A DNA stretch of 64,000 bases, from positions 1-64,000 of the forward strand of contig NZ_JAYKBP010000003.1 in the NCBI RefSeq assembly GCF_035282405.1, given 5' to 3'. A model generated the notes under the pieces. That model made no database searches. It saw nothing but the letters and a program-made list of their open reading frames with translations, and was not told the DNA's origin. Of this stretch, positions 44,101 to 53,019 are shown piece after piece. Each line of letters begins with the position of its first letter. Position 1 is the first letter of the stretch. The translations under genes and the position numbers were made by a program. Source of the DNA: Parvimonas sp035282405. Its GTDB lineage: Bacteria; Bacillota; Clostridia; Tissierellales; Peptoniphilaceae.

Positions 44101-45854
44101 GTTTCTGGCTTTAATTCTCCATATATTGATGCATACTTTTTCTTTAAAAAATTACCTACACCACCTGCAGAGTTAATGTCAGGGATTTTATCATAAGTAA
44201 ATCCATTAGAATCATTCATATCCCACCATCTCATCATGAAAGTATATGACCCATCTGGGTTTTTAAACATACAATATTCCCCACTCTTTAATGATGCCTT
44301 AACTTGTTCTTTTGTACGTGTCCCTTGATCTATTTTATTAAATAAATTTTTAGGTATTGTTGCTCCAAAAGTACCAGAAATAGCTTTGCCATCATCATTA
44401 ATCCCTGAAACACCAGACCAACCTAATAATAAATCTGGTTCTTCAATTACATCATACAAAGTATCCTCTACATATATATCTGTATATCCACCTGGCTTAT
44501 ACTGCCCATTGTTTAAAGCTAAGTATGGTGTATAAAAATATTTTACTTTTTTAGTTATTTCATCAAGCTTTTCTCCAATATCAAAATGAAGTCCTATTCC
44601 CCACATAACAGATTTATCAGATTGTTGTTCATTAAATTTATATATAGTTTGCTTATAATCTACTGGTTTAATTGCCGCAATATATTCTTTTTCACGTGCA
44701 ACAATCAAATCATTTTTTCCGAGTTTACCTTTACTAATTCTCCAATCTTTAGGGGTAAAAGACTTCCCTCCTTGCGGAAGTAAATTTAACATTTCACCAG
44801 TTTCAAATTTTGCTTTGAAACTTTTAACTTGGTTATTTTTTATATATTCTCCAGAAAAATGTATTTCAACATTACCATTTTTATATTGCCAAGTTCCGAT
44901 TTGATGTCCTCCTCCATATAACGGTTGAGAATTAAAATTTTTCAAGGTTCCGCCATAATTTGCAGGAATTGTAAGAGTATCTCCTTCTTTTATAGCTTGA
45001 TCACCCTTATATGAAACTTCTAATTTCAATTTAAGATTAACATCTTTTTGATCTTGACAAATTGCATTAGTAAATTGACTTGGATCATTATTTAACTTAT
45101 CATAATCAGGCTTATCACTTGTTCTATAGTCAATCTTCCTATTTCCATTAGTTACATCAATTATATCAAAAGAATCAATAGTAACATTATCAAGGCTAAG
45201 AGGTCCCGGCTTTGTTGGATCTGATTTTTTCTTCTTTTCATATCCTACAATTATTTGTTTATCGCCAAGTTTTCCATAAACAGGAGTTTTTTCAATATCA
45301 TCTCCCTCTCCGTAAAGTGTGTTTGAAACTGTTCTTTTAGGAGTTGAAAGATTTAATGAAACTTCTTTTTTGTTTTTGATATGGTCTCCTGAAAATGTAA
45401 TTACAAATTTTCCGTTACGGTACTCATATGTTCCAATTGGATTTCCTTGATTATCCGTAAGTTGCTGAGCAGAATACGTTGCTTCATCAAATGGTTTTAT
45501 ATACGCAGGAACTTCAAGAGTATCTCCCTCTTTAATCGGTTCTGTACCCTTATATGTCATCTCAAGTTTAAGTGATAAGTTTGATTTTTTTTGATTTTGA
45601 CAAACAACAGTCTTAAACTTGGAAGGGTCTTTTAGATAATCATCATATCCTTCATCTCCCTGCTTTTTGTATTCTATTTTTTGTTCGCCATTTGCGCTAT
45701 CAATAATATCGAAAGATTTAATGGTTACATTTTTAAGATCAAGTTTACTATTTGCAAAAATTTGCATACCCGGCAAGATAGCCCCAACTACCATCAAGCA
45801 TGACAACAATATTGCAAACAGTCTTTTGCTCTTATCTTTGAGATAAATTCTCAT
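41136..45854 (-). CDS. Cna B-repeat surface adhesin, sortase-anchored
   Basis: The 1572-residue protein has a signal peptide (to about residue 35, MQIFAN). Two related N-terminal domains open LDLKNVTIKSFDIIDSANG and LSLDNVTIDSFDIIDVTNG, followed by a large domain of unknown fold (with MRWWDMNDSNGFTYDKIP). A SpaA-like prealbumin domain (~705-800, KADVKTGANLSKDFKFELQ) leads into about eight Cna B-type domains in which two subtypes alternate (SVQVTKAWDDKDNQ/LLADGKE and SIEGSKTWDDKDNQ/LLKNGN). The C-terminus is PRVPKTG, a hydrophobic stretch and RRKRKEENF, a sortase signal. Cna B domains form isopeptide-stabilised stalks. The N-terminal pair probably binds a host ligand; it is not identified. Confidence 0.88.
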   Translation of the reverse strand: MRIYLKDKSKRLFAILLSCLMVVGAILPGMQIFANSKLDLKNVTIKSFDIIDSANGEQKIEYKKQGDEGYDDYLKDPSKFKTVVCQNQKKSNLSLKLEMTYKGTEPIKEGDTLEVPAYIKPFDEATYSAQQLTDNQGNPIGTYEYRNGKFVITFSGDHIKNKKEVSLNLSTPKRTVSNTLYGEGDDIEKTPVYGKLGDKQIIVGYEKKKKSDPTKPGPLSLDNVTIDSFDIIDVTNGNRKIDYRTSDKPDYDKLNNDPSQFTNAICQDQKDVNLKLKLEVSYKGDQAIKEGDTLTIPANYGGTLKNFNSQPLYGGGHQIGTWQYKNGNVEIHFSGEYIKNNQVKSFKAKFETGEMLNLLPQGGKSFTPKDWRISKGKLGKNDLIVAREKEYIAAIKPVDYKQTIYKFNEQQSDKSVMWGIGLHFDIGEKLDEITKKVKYFYTPYLALNNGQYKPGGYTDIYVEDTLYDVIEEPDLLLGWSGVSGINDDGKAISGTFGATIPKNLFNKIDQGTRTKEQVKASLKSGEYCMFKNPDGSYTFMMRWWDMNDSNGFTYDKIPDINSAGGVGNFLKKKYASIYGELKPETITKINEIFKGKSVQNVQFKIQAKYKAAKERTEVPNTAKISTKQTGEKDYSSVGVLTPPAGIADAPADPLSIKLIKADVKTGANLSKDFKFELQTTDDNGKTWKAVEVTKDMLVKGTLNADKTLTPDDKGVIEIKNLKSGKKYRFFEKAHAAGYEDVKEDKDNPNSTKNPRSANSKVIQLNNQGAGKVIVMYNEPKAEKIDIKVTKTWIGPEKESVKVKLLADGKPTGKEVTLNKGNNWTDTFKDLDKLNVNGGAIKYTVEEENVEGYEAKVTGDAKTGFTITNTNVEKTSVNVTKVWEDKDNQDGKRPDTVTVKLFADGKDTGKTITLTKANNWTDSFKDLYKYKDGKKVVYTIKEEKVDNGYITDIIGDAEKGFKVINTRQTEKVSIEGKKTWDDKDNQDGKRPKEITINLLKNGNVVDTKKVTEAEGWKWKFENLDKYENGKEINYSISEEKVDGYTTEVNGYDVKNSYTPGKTSVQVTKAWDDKDNQDGKRPNSVTIKLLADGKETDKTVTLTEANKWTDTFKDLDEYKSGKKIEYTIKEEEVGNGYVTEITGDAEKGYKVTNKRETEKVSIEGSKTWDDKDNQDGKRPKEITINLLKNGNVVDTKKVTEAEGWKWKFENLDKYENGKEINYSISEEKIEGYTTEVKGYDVKNSYTPGKTSVQVTKAWADKDNQDGKRPESVTVQLLADGKETGKTLKLSEDNKWTDTFKDLDEYKAGKKIEYTIKEESLKDGYVSVVTGTVEKGLTVTNTRETEKVSVEGSKTWDDKDNQDGKRPTEITINLLRNGKKVDTKKVTEAEGWKWKFENLDKYENGKEINYTISEEKVEGYTTEVKGYDVKNSYTPGKTSVQVTKAWDDKNDQDKKRPDSVTIKLLADGKETGKTLKLSKDNKWTDTFKDLDEYKDGKKIEYTIKEVEVGNGYKSVITGNVKEGYVVTNVRTPNVLKPRVPKTGLGSSALLYTALLGLSGTVLFSTFRRKRKEENF

Positions 45855-46260
45855 AAATTTCCTCCTTTTTGATTTAATTTTATTTACTAAAAATTTTCGT
45901 CCACAAAAAAATGCAAATACATTCAGATTTTTATTTTAAACAAACACTTTACAAGCACTAAATGCTTCTATATTAAAAATCTCTAAATTTACATTTACAG
46001 ACAAATTTTCACATTTATTATATCATATATAATCTATAAAATCTACATTTAAGAAGTTTTATAAATTGTATTAACAACAATACGATGATAGGTCCCTAAA
46101 ATGAGATTGACTATACATATCTAGATATGATATAATATCATATGATAGAAGTTCGTTAATTTCAATAAAAAATATTTGAACGCATTTATGTGATTTTAAT
46201 AGATTTACTGTAAGAAGTGAAAATAGATTAATTATAGAATGTAAAGGAGGTATAAGGAGT
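45855..46260. promoter_or_regulatory. Divergent region between two surface protein genes
   Basis: 406 bp without a gene. A rightward promoter TTGACT (46107-46112), 18 bp, TATAAT (46131-46136) is clear. The leftward gene has AGGAGG before its start but no clear promoter motif in the AT-rich DNA. Confidence 0.6.
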
Positions 46261-48621
46261 ATGAAGTCAAGAAAGAAAACCATTTCTTTGGTTATGTCAT
46301 TGTTGATATTGGTAGGTACAATAGTTTCGCCTATGAGAGTGATGACTGAAGAAAGAGAAGATTCATTGGCAAAAGAGCAGGTTGATAGCACAAAATCAAA
46401 AACAACTGATAATGCCGAAGAAGAAAAACAAAGGGATAAGAATATATCCAAAAAAGCCAATGATTTTAACGGAGATAGTATTAAAGAAGACAAGACAGAA
46501 TGGAACTTATTTAATGAAAATTATTCTAATTTAACATTTAATTCAATGCCATTCTCGAAAAAAAATAATTATTTACCAGATCAGACACATGATAAATCAA
46601 ATAAGTTGATTATGAAGAGAACTGATTTGGATTTTTCAAAGTTGAAATTAAACCAATTTAGGTTGCATAAGGACAATATGAAGATTCTTTCAAAATCAAA
46701 TAGCGTTGAGCAAAGACATTTTCATAAAGATTTTTCAGAGGGAGCTAACTATGATTGGACTGCTTTTTTCTTTAAGATTCCTAATAGATCTTACAAGGGA
46801 GAATATAGATTTGATAATCCATTGAAGTTGTCATTTGAGAAGGCAGGGAAAATAAATGGTAGATATGTTGATGTAGTAATTGATGTAACACAGGTTAAGT
46901 TAAGACGTCCTAAGTTTGGTAAAAATGGTGAATTTGGCTATCTGGGGGACAAAGAAATTGAAAGCCCTAATAAATATCTACAGACATTTTTTATAGTTGG
47001 AGAAAACAATGGAAAGGGGCTTATTGGAGTACAAGATTATTTAAGTCTTGGTGGTTATAAACAAGTTCCTCAAGCATTTGTTGGTGCTTATGCATTGGAA
47101 GCCTATCTTCATGCAGAATATGTTTGGAGTGATAATAAAACAAAATGTGATTATAAAATGGTAATGACGCCTTCTGATATAGATATAAATCGAAGTGAGG
47201 GTAAAACTCAGTTTAATGAAACATTTTGGATGAAAAATATTGAAAAACAAGCAGATAAGGTAATGTTAAATCATGCTAATCGTTTGAATATAGAAACACG
47301 TAAAGATGGTTGGACTAAATGGGAAGCTACAGGTAGAACTGAAGGTGCTTGGGAAGAATGTAATAAATCCGGATTTGTAATTCGTTCAAAGAATGGCTCA
47401 TTTGATTTTTGCTATGAAACTGTTGGAGGCTGTGGAACTTTATATGGTTTTTATACAGAAACAGGAGATAGTGCTATTAGAGAAGATGTTGAACCAAAGG
47501 ATATGCAGGTTGGAGTAGGAAAATCTATTACCTATAAGGTTGACTTTAAAATACCGCGCGTAGGAATAGATACTATTGATGATATTAGTGTATTGAAAGT
47601 GGAAAGTAGTTTTGACCGCAGGGTTGATTACAAGAGCTTGACAGTTAAATCCAGTTCAGGATATGTTTTGAAAGAAAATGTTGATTATAAGGTTAGCTGT
47701 AAGGATGAGAATAATCCTTGGTGGAAAAAAACAGGGATAAGGGGTAGCATAATAACAGTTAAAATAATAAATGAAAAATTACTCAGTCATCCTGAACAAT
47801 CCAAATTTACTAATTACACAATTACTTACAATATGAAAACCAATGATAAGATTGTGGATAATGCAAAAGATATTCTTAGCTCATCAACCTTAGTACTTAA
47901 TGATTCATCTTTGAAGTCTAATATTGTAAAAACAACTTTGTGGGATATATTGGAGATTAAGAAAGAATGGAAAAGTAAAAATCCTAATATTGATGTTAAT
48001 GTAACTTTAAAAAGAAAAGTTGGAAATGATGTTGATAAGTCTTTCTCCCAACGAATTACACTTAAAGCTAAGAATAATTGGAAATATACTACAGGACGTT
48101 TAGATATTCAAAATAGTGCTGAGAGAAAATATACTTACTATATTGAAGAAGAAGTTCCAGATGGATATGAACTTGTAGGATATAGACCAAAAGAAACTAT
48201 GATAGGACTTGGACAAGTTCGAAGTTTAACTGCAATAAATCAGAAATCAAAAGCAAAGTCAGGCTTAACAATAGAAAAATTGTGGCAAGATGAGGATGGA
48301 AGCCCATTAAATCAAAATGGATTTGTTACAGGAACTTTAAAGAGAAGAGTAAAAGTTGGAAATAGATATCAAGAAGATACTACATTCAGTAGAAAGGTAA
48401 AAATTGAAAAAGCAAATAACTGGAAGACAGTAGTAAATGGTTTAGATGTAAAAGACAAGGCTGGAAGAAACTATCTATACAGAATAGAAGAAGATGTTCC
48501 AAAGGGATTCTTTATAGCGGGATATAAACCGAGAGAAATAGAATTGACAAATACTGTGGATAAGAATTTACTACAAGTGATAAATAGGAAGGGAAATCCA
48601 GGAGGCTCACAAAACGAATAA
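46261..48621 (+). CDS. Secreted surface protein with two Cna B-like domains, no sortase signal
   Basis: The 786-residue protein has a signal peptide (about residues 1-29, ISLVMSLLILVGTIVSPM), a charged linker and a large unrecognised domain (~150-550, EGANYDWTAFFFKIPNRSYKG, DYSLGGYKQV-like). Two Cna B-type domains follow near the end (LEIKKEWKSKNP and LTIEKLWQDEDGSPL, with EEVPDGYELVGYRP and EEDVPKGFFIAGYKP). It ends in NRKGNPGGSQNE and has no LPxTG motif, hydrophobic anchor or basic tail, although its neighbours do. It may be released, held by another protein, or a product that lost its anchor. GGAGG precedes the start. Confidence 0.75.
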   Translation: MKSRKKTISLVMSLLILVGTIVSPMRVMTEEREDSLAKEQVDSTKSKTTDNAEEEKQRDKNISKKANDFNGDSIKEDKTEWNLFNENYSNLTFNSMPFSKKNNYLPDQTHDKSNKLIMKRTDLDFSKLKLNQFRLHKDNMKILSKSNSVEQRHFHKDFSEGANYDWTAFFFKIPNRSYKGEYRFDNPLKLSFEKAGKINGRYVDVVIDVTQVKLRRPKFGKNGEFGYLGDKEIESPNKYLQTFFIVGENNGKGLIGVQDYLSLGGYKQVPQAFVGAYALEAYLHAEYVWSDNKTKCDYKMVMTPSDIDINRSEGKTQFNETFWMKNIEKQADKVMLNHANRLNIETRKDGWTKWEATGRTEGAWEECNKSGFVIRSKNGSFDFCYETVGGCGTLYGFYTETGDSAIREDVEPKDMQVGVGKSITYKVDFKIPRVGIDTIDDISVLKVESSFDRRVDYKSLTVKSSSGYVLKENVDYKVSCKDENNPWWKKTGIRGSIITVKIINEKLLSHPEQSKFTNYTITYNMKTNDKIVDNAKDILSSSTLVLNDSSLKSNIVKTTLWDILEIKKEWKSKNPNIDVNVTLKRKVGNDVDKSFSQRITLKAKNNWKYTTGRLDIQNSAERKYTYYIEEEVPDGYELVGYRPKETMIGLGQVRSLTAINQKSKAKSGLTIEKLWQDEDGSPLNQNGFVTGTLKRRVKVGNRYQEDTTFSRKVKIEKANNWKTVVNGLDVKDKAGRNYLYRIEEDVPKGFFIAGYKPREIELTNTVDKNLLQVINRKGNPGGSQNE

Positions 48622-48645
48622 CTGAATAAATTGAATAAACTTTAG

Positions 48646-48675
48646 AGAGGAGTGATGAAAATCACTTCTCTTTTT
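48646..48675 (+). terminator. Terminator after secreted Cna B protein
   Basis: AGAGGAGTGAT and ATCACTTCTCT pair with a G-T wobble, followed by TTTT. Confidence 0.8.
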
Positions 48676-48924
48676 AATTGTGAAACAACAATTCATACTT
48701 ACCAATTGATGTAGGGTATCATCGACTAGTATTATTTTGGAATTAAAAATTTATACTGTTAATTGGAGGACATCTAAAAATATGATGTTTACTATCTGTT
48801 TTTATGAATGAATTGAGACAAAGGAAATCTCATAGTAGAAAAAATCCTTTAAAAATGGTATAATGTTATAGAATATTTATAGTGAAAATTAGAATATGAG
48901 GAATTTGATTTATAGGAGTACAAA
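48676..48924. other. Intergenic region before CPBP protease
   Basis: About 250 bp of AT-rich DNA after the terminator. A GGAGG followed by a 9-codon reading frame (48764-48810) has poor spacing and is not called. No repeat was seen. Confidence 0.4.
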
Positions 48925-49794
48925 ATGAAAAAAACTAACAAAACTATCGTAATCTATTTGACATTAGTGATTGGTATATGCTATTTGTTTGGTTTATTGG
49001 AACTACTAACAAAATCGGGTTTAATTTATAAAATATTTAGTGTCATATTCACGTTTATTCCAGTAATTTCAGCATTAATCACGAAAGCGATTACAAAAGA
49101 AAAATCAAAATATCCGTTATCAATTCGTGTTTGGAAAAATCCAAAAACATGGATAGTTTCTGCGTTGTTGCCAGGTGTTATGACTTCAATCGGTGCTACA
49201 TTATACTTTCTTGTATTTTCAAATAAATACAGTGGTGTATTTAAATATGGTATGATGACGGGAACTAATGATGAAATTCTCATAAAATCACCATTTACTT
49301 TTGCTGTGGTTTGTATTGTTATATCAGCATTGATGATTCCAATACATCTTTTGGAATTGGGAGAAGAGATTGGCTGGAGAGGATATCTACTTGGATTTCA
49401 GGTCGAAAAATACGGTGAAAGGAAAGCTGTTATCATCAACGGAATAGAGTGGGGACTTGTTCATCTTCCTTTAATTTATTTCGGTTTTAACTATGAGCGT
49501 GATAATTGGGGAGCACCTTGGACAAATATGTTGGTAATGCTTATTAGCTGTATTGTAATTGGTATCATTTTATCATTTGTTACAATTAAAACAAAAAATT
49601 GTATGTATGCGGCAATAATGCACGGGGCTTTCAATATTATAGGTGAAGTTCCTGTATATTTAAGTAATGATGTAAAACGTGGATTGTTGGGACCTAACCC
49701 ATCAGGATTACTTACAATAGCTCCGCTTATAATTCTATCAATTATGCTATTAATAGTTATTGAAAAGTCTAACAAAGGAACTGTTAAGGAATAA
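48925..49794 (+). CDS. CPBP-family intramembrane glutamic endopeptidase
   Basis: The 289-residue protein has about eight membrane helices and the CPBP/Abi motifs: Glu147-Glu148 with Arg152 in GEEIGWRGYLLGF, His180 in EWGLVHLPLIYFG, and His233/Asn237 in AAIMHGAFNIIG. Members cleave in the membrane (CAAX protease-like), and many take part in peptide maturation or bacteriocin self-immunity. AGGAG precedes the start. It stands alone beside a methyltransferase gene; its substrate is unknown. Confidence 0.9.
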   Translation: MKKTNKTIVIYLTLVIGICYLFGLLELLTKSGLIYKIFSVIFTFIPVISALITKAITKEKSKYPLSIRVWKNPKTWIVSALLPGVMTSIGATLYFLVFSNKYSGVFKYGMMTGTNDEILIKSPFTFAVVCIVISALMIPIHLLELGEEIGWRGYLLGFQVEKYGERKAVIINGIEWGLVHLPLIYFGFNYERDNWGAPWTNMLVMLISCIVIGIILSFVTIKTKNCMYAAIMHGAFNIIGEVPVYLSNDVKRGLLGPNPSGLLTIAPLIILSIMLLIVIEKSNKGTVKE

Positions 49795-50015
49795 TCAACT
49801 TTTATATCTAATTCAAATAATTAAATAATAATATATAAAATAGCAATCATAAGAACAGTAAATCAAAGGTTTACTGTTTTTTTATGGTAAACAATAAGAT
49901 TTATGATTATTGCCTCTCGAATCATAACATATAAAGGATTGTAAAAATATACTTGAAAGACAATATCAAATTGTAGTAAAATATAATAAAGTATAATAAT
50001 TTGAAAGGAGAAAAT

Positions 50016-50822
50016 ATGAATAAGGAAAATTTATTAAGTGGGGTTGAAGGGACATTATATATTCCTCTTGTTTCAAGAATATATGTATCTGAGAGATTTC
50101 CAAAATTTTTTTATGATGAAAAAGCATTATCTTTAAAACATTATATACCAATGAATAGTATAGAAAAGAATACTATTGAATATGTTCATATTGCTGTTGT
50201 TTGCAGACAAAATGTAATAGATAAAAAAATCATAAAGTTTCTTGAAGAAAATGAGCAAAGTAATGTGGTATTTTTAGGTACTGGTTTAGAAACATCTTAT
50301 AATCGTATTAATAATAAGACAGCTAATTTTTATCAAGTAGATTTACCTGATGTTATAGATATTAGAAAAAGGGTGCTTGGAAATTCAGAAAATGAAAAAC
50401 TGATATCGGGTGATATGTTTACTTTTGAATGGATAAAAGAAATAGATACTCAACTACCAACAATGATTGCTGTTTCAGGAGTATATCAATATTTTGATAA
50501 AGATAAAATTGTAGATATGATAAAAAAAATGAAGTCTATTTTTCCTAAAGGAGAATTAGTTTTTGATGCAACAAATTCTAAGGGATTGGAAGTTGCAAAT
50601 AAATATGTTAGGAAAACCGGCAATGTCAATGCTCAAATGTATTTTAGTATAGATAATCCTAATGAATTTGTAAAACTTACAGATACAAGACTTGTAGATG
50701 TTAAAGGATTTTTTAATGGAGTATTAAAAAATTGTCCGGGATTAAAGCTAAAAACAAAAATGTATATGTATTTTGCAGACAAGTTCCATAGGACATTTGT
50801 TGTTCATTTGAAATTAAATTAG
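50016..50822 (+). CDS. Leucine carboxyl methyltransferase-type class I SAM methyltransferase
   Basis: About 268 residues. The sequence VVFLGTGLETSYNRI is the SAM-binding loop; FYQVDLPDVIDIRK and AVSGVYQYFDKDKIVDMI are the typical later motifs of the LCM family (PF04072), which includes polyketide O-methyltransferases and PP2A methyltransferase. Bacterial members methylate small molecules of unknown kind. The ATG at 50016 follows AAAGGAG; a TTG at 50001 overlaps that site. No partner gene gives a clue. Confidence 0.8.
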   Translation: MNKENLLSGVEGTLYIPLVSRIYVSERFPKFFYDEKALSLKHYIPMNSIEKNTIEYVHIAVVCRQNVIDKKIIKFLEENEQSNVVFLGTGLETSYNRINNKTANFYQVDLPDVIDIRKRVLGNSENEKLISGDMFTFEWIKEIDTQLPTMIAVSGVYQYFDKDKIVDMIKKMKSIFPKGELVFDATNSKGLEVANKYVRKTGNVNAQMYFSIDNPNEFVKLTDTRLVDVKGFFNGVLKNCPGLKLKTKMYMYFADKFHRTFVVHLKLN

Positions 50823-50873
50823 CATTAACTTTTTATTTTGATAATGAGAATGTAACAAGATTAGGAGGATGAT

Positions 50874-51473
50874 ATGAAATATTATGTTTATGGTATGAAT
50901 TTTCGAGATTTTTTTCGGAAAATCCTTTTGCCTTGGATATTAAGCTGTAGTATTGTTTTCTTTTTTGAAACTTTGTTGCTTTTTCGTTTTTTTGAATATT
51001 TTAAATCAAAGCAGCTTATTATTGGAATTTCTTTTTGGGTTATTGCACTACTGTTCGGAGTTTTTTTGACTTTAGAAGGAATAGCAATTTTATCTTTTTT
51101 TCAGTATTTTAATAGATATAGAATTAAATTATTTTGCTTAGGAGTATTTGAAAAAAAGATTGTAATTGAGAGTGATGGTGTAAAACAGGATATTTTATTT
51201 GATGATATTTTAGAGGTTAAATATCATTCAGGTAGATATGCAGAAGTACGAGGACTAAGAATAAAAGCTAATGAAATTAATACTGGAATTTCATGTTTTG
51301 GAGATAGACTCAATCTAAGTGAAAAAGAAGATGATGTTGAACAATTTGACCAATTTTTTAATGCTTTTGAAGAGAAAACTGAACTTTTTCTTGAAGAGAA
51401 AGGAAGTATATATGGTAGAAATAATGAGTGCATTCGCTTAAAAAAATTAAAAAATAAAACAAATAGATTGTAA
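50874..51473 (+). CDS. Hypothetical membrane protein
   Basis: The 199-residue protein has two N-terminal membrane helices (residues ~17-37 and 50-75) followed by a soluble domain with KKIVIESDGVKQDILFDDILEVKYH and a charged Glu-rich end. The arrangement resembles bacterial PH-like (YcxB-type) membrane proteins. Function unknown. AGGAGG lies before the start. It is 13 bp upstream of another small membrane protein of similar plan, so they are probably co-transcribed. Confidence 0.6.
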   Translation: MKYYVYGMNFRDFFRKILLPWILSCSIVFFFETLLLFRFFEYFKSKQLIIGISFWVIALLFGVFLTLEGIAILSFFQYFNRYRIKLFCLGVFEKKIVIESDGVKQDILFDDILEVKYHSGRYAEVRGLRIKANEINTGISCFGDRLNLSEKEDDVEQFDQFFNAFEEKTELFLEEKGSIYGRNNECIRLKKLKNKTNRL

Positions 51474-51486
51474 TTATGGAGATAAT

Positions 51487-51954
51487 ATGAACAAAATTTT
51501 ATTCTTAGGAATATTAATTTTACTCGGATTAGTATTTTTATATATTATGTTTAATCCACCTAAAAGAAAAAAATATAATTTAAAAAGTATAAACTTAAGT
51601 TATGAAAACAACTTAAATTCTGAAACTTTTGGGAAAGAACTATTTGTTGTAAAAAGTAGTAGAAAATTTATATTACCGACAGAATTTGACTTGTGGACTG
51701 AGATTGTTCTTTTCGAAAACGGTATTGCATTTAAAAGAAATAATAAGGAAATGAAGTTGTTTTTTTCTGAAATATATGAGATAGAGCCAATGCTGATAAA
51801 CTCACTTTTTGTAAAGGGTAAATATTTTGGTTACATTTTTAAATGTAATGATAATAGTAATGTTATTGTAAAAAGTAATGATATAGAAGATTTAGAGTTA
51901 TTTATGGAAAAACTTTTTGATCTTTTTCCAAAAGAAATGGTAAGAGAAATTTAG
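51487..51954 (+). CDS. Hypothetical single-pass membrane protein
   Basis: The 155-residue protein has one N-terminal helix (LFLGILILLGLVFLYIMF) and a soluble domain with IVLFENGIAFKRNNKEMKLFFSEIYEIEP, a pattern also seen in the preceding gene and weakly like bacterial PH domains. Function unknown. A GGAGAT site and the short distance from the upstream gene suggest an operon, closed by the following terminator. Confidence 0.6.
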   Translation: MNKILFLGILILLGLVFLYIMFNPPKRKKYNLKSINLSYENNLNSETFGKELFVVKSSRKFILPTEFDLWTEIVLFENGIAFKRNNKEMKLFFSEIYEIEPMLINSLFVKGKYFGYIFKCNDNSNVIVKSNDIEDLELFMEKLFDLFPKEMVREI

Positions 51955-51957
51955 AAC

Positions 51958-52000
51958 AAAAAAGTCGATGTGGTTTTTAAACTGCATCGACTTTTTTATA
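51958..52000 (+). terminator. Terminator after small membrane protein genes
   Basis: AAAAGTCGATG and CATCGACTTTT arms with loop TGGTTTTTAAACTG, followed by T residues. Confidence 0.88.
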
Positions 52001-52013
52001 AAATTTTATAATA

Positions 52014-52042
52014 TGACATTTTATGTCACGTTGTGATATAAT
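52014..52042 (+). promoter_or_regulatory. Promoter and operator of the WYL regulator
   Basis: The 15-bp palindrome TGACA-TTTTA-TGTCA (52014-52028) overlaps the -35 (TGACAT) of a promoter with TATAAT at 52037-52042 (17 bp). The same TGACA-N5-TGTCA pattern (TGACAAAGGGTGTCA, 52958-52972) stands at the start of the next operon, so it is probably the regulator's own binding site. Confidence 0.75.
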
Positions 52043-52063
52043 AGTTCTAGGAGATGTTAAGAA

Positions 52064-52960
52064 ATGAGAGATAGTAGATTATTTAGAATTTTATATTATA
52101 TTTTGGAAAAAGGAAAAGTTACAGCAAATGAACTTTCTGAAAAATTTGAAGTATCAGTAAGGACAATATATCGAGATATTGATGTGATTAGCTCTGCTGG
52201 AATTCCAATTTATGCCACACAGGGAAAAGGTGGAGGAATAGAGATAGCAGATGATTTTGTATTAAAAAAATCTTTGCTTTCTGAAAAAGAACAGTAACAG
52301 ATTTTAGTTGCATTAAAAGGTTTAGAGGGAATAAATAAACAATATGAAAATGAGCTATTAACAAAATTGTCTGCCATTTTCAAAATTAAAAATACGAATT
52401 GGATTGAGGTTGATTTTACTAATTGGCAAAGAAGTAAAGAATATGACGAGTTGTTTAATGATATAAAATCAGCAATTATAGATAAAAATATTATTAGCTT
52501 TAATTATTTTTCAAGTAATGAAAAAGAGACAAGCAGAGAAGTAAAACCAATTAGACTATTATTTAAGGGTTGGGATTGGTATGTCTATGCTTTTTGTTTA
52601 CTTCGAAAAGAATTTCGATATTTTAAATTATCAAGGATTAGGGATTTAAAAATTCTTGATGAAAATTTTGAAGATAGTTATGAAGATGTTGTGCTAATAA
52701 AAGAAATGGAGTATAAGGATACTGTCCGTGTTAAGTTAAAATTTGACAGGAAAGTAGCTTTTAGAGTTTATGATGAAATGGGAGATATTAAAGAAGATGA
52801 AAATGGTAATTTATATGCAGAAATAGAGCTACCAAATGATTATAATCTTTATAATTATATTTTCTCTTTTGGAGAATCCGTAGAAGTTTTAGCTCCTATA
52901 GAAATTAGAAATAAAATTAGAGATAAGATAAATAAAATGTCCAAAAAATATATAATATGA
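52064..52960 (+). pseudogene. WYL-domain HTH regulator interrupted by one in-frame stop
   Basis: The frame encodes a DeoR/YafY-like helix-turn-helix (ARDSRLFRILYYILEKGKVTANEL-type start, VRTIYRDIDVISSAGIPIY) and a WYL ligand domain (SRLRDLKILDENF-type segment, EVKPIRLLFKGWDWYVYAFC). The stop TAA at 52295-52297 falls after LLSEKEQ, and the frame continues in register for 221 more codons (ILVALKGLEGINK onward). One base change (for example CAA to TAA) explains it. The N-terminal DNA-binding half could still be made. If it is not a sequencing error, the regulator has lost its sensor domain. Confidence 0.85.
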
Positions 52961-52972
52961 CAAAGGGTGTCA
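52958..52972 (+). promoter_or_regulatory. Operator of the GyrI-ClbS-SPL operon
   Basis: TGACA-AAGGG-TGTCA palindrome with the same arms and 5-bp spacing as the site at 52014. It overlaps the stop codon of the disrupted regulator. A -10 box TATAAT (52985-52990) follows. Confidence 0.7.
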
Positions 52973-53019
52973 GGTAATCTTTTGTATAATTAATATATAA
53001 GATACAAAGGAGGTTTACT

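Noticed and set aside
52064..52960. Selenocysteine reading at the stop of the WYL regulator
   Set aside because: The stop is TAA, not TGA, and the position is not a Cys or redox site.
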